Made by a program: the position numbers and the translations under genes. DNA of 64,000 bases from an uncultured Saprospiraceae bacterium (GTDB lineage Bacteria; Bacteroidota; Bacteroidia; Chitinophagales; Saprospiraceae), in assembly GCA_937139495.1 (NCBI GenBank), contig CAKZQC010000027.1:248001-312000 (forward strand), in the 5' to 3' direction. Position 1 is the stretch's first letter, and every line of letters starts with the position of its first letter. Positions 61,069 through 64,000 of the stretch are shown piece by piece. The notes under the pieces are model-generated. The model searched no databases and was not told the origin of the DNA. It saw only the letters and a program-made list of their open reading frames with translations.

Positions 61069-62523
61069 TTAATTATTGGTCCGATAGATTCGCTGACGGT
61101 TATAAAAAGACGTTTCGTCGTAGAGCAAATCCATCTTGGAATTCGGGTCGTTGATGACTCCTTCCACATTTTTGTCGAGTCCATAATCCACGTTATTGAT
61201 GGTCTCGTCCATAATCAAATGCTCATTTCCGCTCTTGATGATATAATCTACGGTTTCGTCATAGACCGTCGTCAAAATATAGTTAGGATTGGTCGTGTAG
61301 CCATTACGAATCTCTTCGAGGGCATTGATTTCAGGAAACTCTGCAAACACTTTTACTTGCTTGCCTGCGGTGACTTCGTCTAGTTTAGCAATACTCTTTT
61401 GCATGTTCTTGACTACTATCAAATAGCCCATATTGTCGTCGTTTCTGAATACAAAAAAATTGCACTGAAAGGGCAGACACAATAGAAAATAAATCACTAA
61501 ATGCTTGATGGTATAACCTCTTGTAGTGAGTACCGACAGATGCCCTAGCAACACCAACGGCAGCACCAATAAGAAATAGCGAGGCATGAAATAATTGAGG
61601 CTCGAAAAAACGAGCATCGTGATAACAATACAAATAGACAAAGCATTTTTTTGCCAAAAAATAGCTCGCTCCTCTTGCTGCATACGACGCAAGGCGATAA
61701 TGGTAGCAAAAGTCAGTAAAAACCGACCTTGATCTAAAAATAATATCAACAATCCTAACGTCAAGCGAATCAACAAACTCAATGGAGCAAAAGAAATAAG
61801 GCTCTCATGATACGGAAAGAAAACCCAGCCTTTTTGGATATATTGTAAGACTAAAAAACCGACAAAGAGCGAAAAAGGTGCTGCCCATTTTAGTCCTCGA
61901 CCAATGAGCGGCAAATCCAATCTGAACTTGTTGAGCAACAAAAGATGCAGCCCAATTCCTGCTGGAATAACAATTCCTGTTTCTTTGGTCAAGACCAATA
62001 AACTAGCCGCTACAAAATATGCCCAATAGCGTTTTTGTACATAAAAAAGCAAACTCAACATACCCAGCAGGGCAAGCATTACTTCGGGTAGCACCAAGGT
62101 GCTTTGTGCAAAAAATATAGGCTGCACAGCTAGTATCATAGCTGCTAGCAAGCCCATTTTTTCGTTCCAAATTGCCTTACCAAAGGCATAAGTAGTAGCC
62201 AACAAGCCCAACGAAAGCAACAATATAACAGCACGTGCCACCATATAACTTCCACCAAACCAACTCGCTATTTGCCCTACAAAAAAGGCAAAAAACAGCG
62301 GGTGTCCTCTCGATATTTCGGCATCGACACTACCCGGTAACATACTTGGTCCGTTATCGACCATATAGAACAAGGCACGCCCATACACCCCCAATTCATC
62401 GTGAAAAAGTGGTGTCTGGATTTGCAACATTTTTGACAAAAAGAAAATACCTAACAATAGCAATATTCCTTGCAAGCCTTTTTTTTGCCAATCCATAGCA
62501 GGCGTAGTATCTTGATGGTTCAT
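61069..62523 (-). CDS. GT39-type membrane glycosyltransferase
   Basis: A 484-residue polytopic protein with about ten transmembrane helices in the first 370 residues, resembling ArnT/PMT family enzymes that use polyprenyl-linked sugars. The first periplasmic loop has the acidic pair in FHDELGVYGRALFYMV (about 38-53) typical of the family active site. TKETGIVIPAGIGLHLLLLN is another family-like stretch. A soluble C-terminal part follows (about 375-484). The sugar and acceptor are unknown. It lies 9 bases downstream of the SRPBCC gene and is likely in one operon with it. Confidence 0.85.
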   Translation of the reverse strand: MNHQDTTPAMDWQKKGLQGILLLLGIFFLSKMLQIQTPLFHDELGVYGRALFYMVDNGPSMLPGSVDAEISRGHPLFFAFFVGQIASWFGGSYMVARAVILLLSLGLLATTYAFGKAIWNEKMGLLAAMILAVQPIFFAQSTLVLPEVMLALLGMLSLLFYVQKRYWAYFVAASLLVLTKETGIVIPAGIGLHLLLLNKFRLDLPLIGRGLKWAAPFSLFVGFLVLQYIQKGWVFFPYHESLISFAPLSLLIRLTLGLLILFLDQGRFLLTFATIIALRRMQQEERAIFWQKNALSICIVITMLVFSSLNYFMPRYFLLVLPLVLLGHLSVLTTRGYTIKHLVIYFLLCLPFQCNFFVFRNDDNMGYLIVVKNMQKSIAKLDEVTAGKQVKVFAEFPEINALEEIRNGYTTNPNYILTTVYDETVDYIIKSGNEHLIMDETINNVDYGLDKNVEGVINDPNSKMDLLYDETSFYNRQRIYRTNN

Positions 62524-62532
62524 AACTTATCC

Positions 62533-62985
62533 TTACACGTTATTGTCGTTCGCTAGATTTTCAGAAAATTCCTTAAATCGATCCATTGTTACTTGTGTTT
62601 GCTTTTTGAAAATTGCTTTCATTGGCAAGAGTGCGTATTTGAGCAATCCAGCAAATTTATAGTCGTTTTCCATAATCCACTGCGTCTGATTATTACCCAA
62701 TTCGTTGAAGCGATTGGTCACCGTATTGCTTCCACCATCTGTTTCGTATAGCAAAACAAACTCTGCTGGCAAGTTTCTTTTCTGAATGGTTTCCTTCAGC
62801 TTGATTTGTTTGATTTTCATATCTACCACTAGTTCCGATACTGCTCCTGGTTGACCGATAGTACCACTTAGGTGATTGAAGCTAATAACATCAGGTTGCC
62901 ATTTTTTGAGGTTTTCTGGATTTTCAAAAATTTCAATCACCGTAGAAAATGGAATATCGAGTACTACTTGCTGTTTGTATTTCAT
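62533..62985 (-). CDS. SRPBCC (START/Bet v1-like) family protein
   Basis: A 150-residue cytoplasmic protein of the SRPBCC fold: KYKQQVVLDIPFSTVIEIFE at the N-terminus, LKKWQPDVISF, then NTVTNRFNELGNNQTQWIME and a C-terminal amphipathic helix MDRFKEFSENLAND. The fold binds hydrophobic ligands in a deep pocket; its role here is unknown. A Bacteroidota -7 element (TATTTTTG on the minus strand, 63017-63010) lies just upstream. It leads the GT39 gene by 9 bases. Confidence 0.85.
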   Translation of the reverse strand: MKYKQQVVLDIPFSTVIEIFENPENLKKWQPDVISFNHLSGTIGQPGAVSELVVDMKIKQIKLKETIQKRNLPAEFVLLYETDGGSNTVTNRFNELGNNQTQWIMENDYKFAGLLKYALLPMKAIFKKQTQVTMDRFKEFSENLANDNNV

Positions 62986-63040
62986 AAGTTATGTTGTTTA
63001 TTTAGGGGGCAAAAATAGGTATTCTAAGCCGTACCACCTA

Positions 63041-63204
63041 AGAGCATGTCTAAAATTAGACTAATTTGTAATTTGAAAAGTCTTTTCCCGCTATATTTCA
63101 CCTATTTTTTGCTTCATAGCTAAGGCTATGCAACAAAAAATGAGGTTTATCTATCAGAAAAACCCTGCACAAATTATCAAAAACTATAATCTTAGACATA
63201 CTCT
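63041..63204. repeat. MITE-like element (family R1), second copy
   Basis: A 164-base element with ends AGAGCATGTCTAA and TTAGACATACTCT (one mismatch). It is homologous in reverse to 44350-44540: both have AATTTGTAATTTGAAAAGTC, a CATAG-CTATG hairpin and a TTATCAAAAACTA stretch near the other end. Confidence 0.85.
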
Positions 63205-63205
63205 G

Positions 63206-63242
63206 AAAAAGGCTATCGGAAAGATTTCCGATAGCCTTTTTT
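63206..63242 (-). terminator. Terminator of the AMP nucleosidase gene
   Basis: AAAAAGGCTATCGGAAA and TTTCCGATAGCCTTTTT form a perfect stem with a T-run, about 40 bases beyond the stop. Confidence 0.9.
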
Positions 63243-63282
63243 GTATAATTTTCACCTTTTGTTGTTCTTCTTAGATATGCTC

Positions 63283-64000
63283 TTAGAATCTAAGGTGTCT
63301 GACTGTTTTGCCATTATTAATCAATTGCTTGAGCGAATCAATACCAATTTTTAGGTGTTTTTTCACAAACTGCTCCGTTACGCTTATATCGCTCTTAGAG
63401 GTTTTGACTCCTTCTGGAGTCATCGGCATATCCGACACTAACAACAAAGCTCCTACAGGAATTTTGTTGTAAAATGCTGTAGTAAAGAGTGTTGCCGTTT
63501 CCATATCTATTGCCAGACAACGAATGGCACGCAAGTAATCTTTAAATTCTTGATCGTGTTCCCATACTCTACGGTTGGTCGTATAGACCGTCCCTGTCCA
63601 ATAATCTTCCCCCATATCTCTGATAGTTGTTGATATAGCTTTTTCGAGTGCAAAAGCTGGTAGAGCCGGTACTTCTGGTGGAAAATAATCATCGGAAGTT
63701 CCCTCTCCTCTTACGGCAGCAATCGGCAAAATCAAATCGCCAATTTTGTTCTTATCGGAACGCAGACCACCACATTTGCCCAAAAACAAACAAGCTTTTG
63801 GAGAGATGGCAGACAACAAATCCATGATAGTCGCAGCGTTGGGACTACCCATACCAAAGTTGACAATCGTGATACCATCAGCCGTTGCCGTTTGCATCGC
63901 TTTGCCTATTCCTTTCACTTCTACATCGTGCATTTCTGCAAACATACGGACGTAGTTGCCAAAGTTAGTCATCAAAATATATTCGCCAAACTCATCTAAG
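63283..64000 (-). CDS. amn: AMP nucleosidase, short form (5' end beyond window)
   Basis: At least 238 residues, entering from the right edge in frame (LDEFGEYILMTNFGNYVRMF at the edge). It splits AMP into adenine and ribose 5-phosphate. The nucleoside phosphorylase fold is clear: NFGMGSPNAATIMDLLSAI, FLGKCGGL, GDLILPIAAVRGEGTSDDY, VYTTNRRVWEHD and the purine-site IDMETATLFT. The length and sequence fit the short Bacteroidota form. The frame also has an internal ATG at 63972, but the upstream codons match the family, so the true start lies outside the window. It ends at a strong terminator. Confidence 0.92.
   Translation of the reverse strand, partial: LDEFGEYILMTNFGNYVRMFAEMHDVEVKGIGKAMQTATADGITIVNFGMGSPNAATIMDLLSAISPKACLFLGKCGGLRSDKNKIGDLILPIAAVRGEGTSDDYFPPEVPALPAFALEKAISTTIRDMGEDYWTGTVYTTNRRVWEHDQEFKDYLRAIRCLAIDMETATLFTTAFYNKIPVGALLLVSDMPMTPEGVKTSKSDISVTEQFVKKHLKIGIDSLKQLINNGKTVRHLRF

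Noticed and set aside
61039..61383. 114-codon plus-strand frame over the GT39 gene end (starts MMLAKK).
   Set aside because: Opposite strand of a real gene; its start comes from the R5 repeat, the same one that falsely extends the DUF58 frame.

Overview
The window looks like a chromosomal segment of a Bacteroidota bacterium, most likely a gliding, marine-type member of the Saprospiria/Cytophagia side of the phylum. The evidence is taxon-typical gene content: type IX secretion (T9SS) components with PorE-like and PorW/SprE-like architecture, a very large secreted protein with a T9SS C-terminal sorting domain, OmpA/PD40 lipoproteins, short-form AMP nucleosidase, a DivIC/FtsB-like protein, and promoters of the Bacteroidota type (TTTG, 19 bases, TAnnTTTG). 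The genus assignment is an inference. No rRNA or tRNA gene was seen.

Layout. 1-3.8 kb: an AT-rich two-gene unit (protein kinase fused to an Upf1-like SF1 helicase, plus a winged-helix-like partner cut by the window edge), a candidate defence operon. 3.9-10.7 kb: envelope genes (DUF58, PaiB-like, PorE-like, a helix-hairpin-helix outer-membrane protein, a PorV/PorQ-like barrel). 11.3-17.4 kb: folE, an OmpA protein, a CorA transporter, and the rpsO-pnp pair. 17.9-21.8 kb: membrane and small secreted proteins, then a stress-type cluster of CsbD and two DUF1328 peptides. 21.8-28.9 kb: an accessory island with a 444-base noncoding inverted-repeat element, a class I terpene synthase, a Gabija-type gajA/gajB pair, and a secreted-protein gene whose 5' end is duplicated on the other side of Gabija. 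The terpene synthase begins at an integron-type core site (GTTAGGC), and its stop codon lies inside an attC-like core (ACCTAAC). Gabija is followed by a complete attC-like hairpin. I read this as integron-type cassettes without a nearby integrase. 29-31.7 kb: divIC-like, sucD, a low-molecular-weight phosphatase and DoxX. 31.8-33.8 kb: a second defence pair, RloA/RloB (AbiL-like). 33.8-37 kb: polysaccharide genes. 37-50.2 kb: an LRR-BRCT protein, PBP1A, PorW/SprE-like, an M23 peptidase, a small-molecule kinase, a DEAD-box helicase and an AAA+ ATPase. 50.3-55 kb: a beta-barrel protein and a 1334-residue T9SS cargo. 55.3-64 kb: hemerythrin, a baeRF7 protein, a second LRR-BRCT paralogue, a penicillin-acylase-family hydrolase, a GT39 membrane protein, an SRPBCC protein and AMP nucleosidase (partial).

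How the genes work together. T9SS parts (PorE- and PorW-like) and a T9SS cargo sit in the same window, along with cell-wall synthesis and remodelling genes (PBP1A, M23 peptidase, polysaccharide deacetylase, DivIC). Three separate putative anti-phage units (kinase-helicase, Gabija, RloAB) lie among housekeeping genes. Intergenic spaces carry at least six families of short inverted-repeat (MITE-like) elements, several sitting exactly at gene ends and two contributing stop codons, plus many strong intrinsic terminators. The most interesting stretch is 22.1-28.9 kb.
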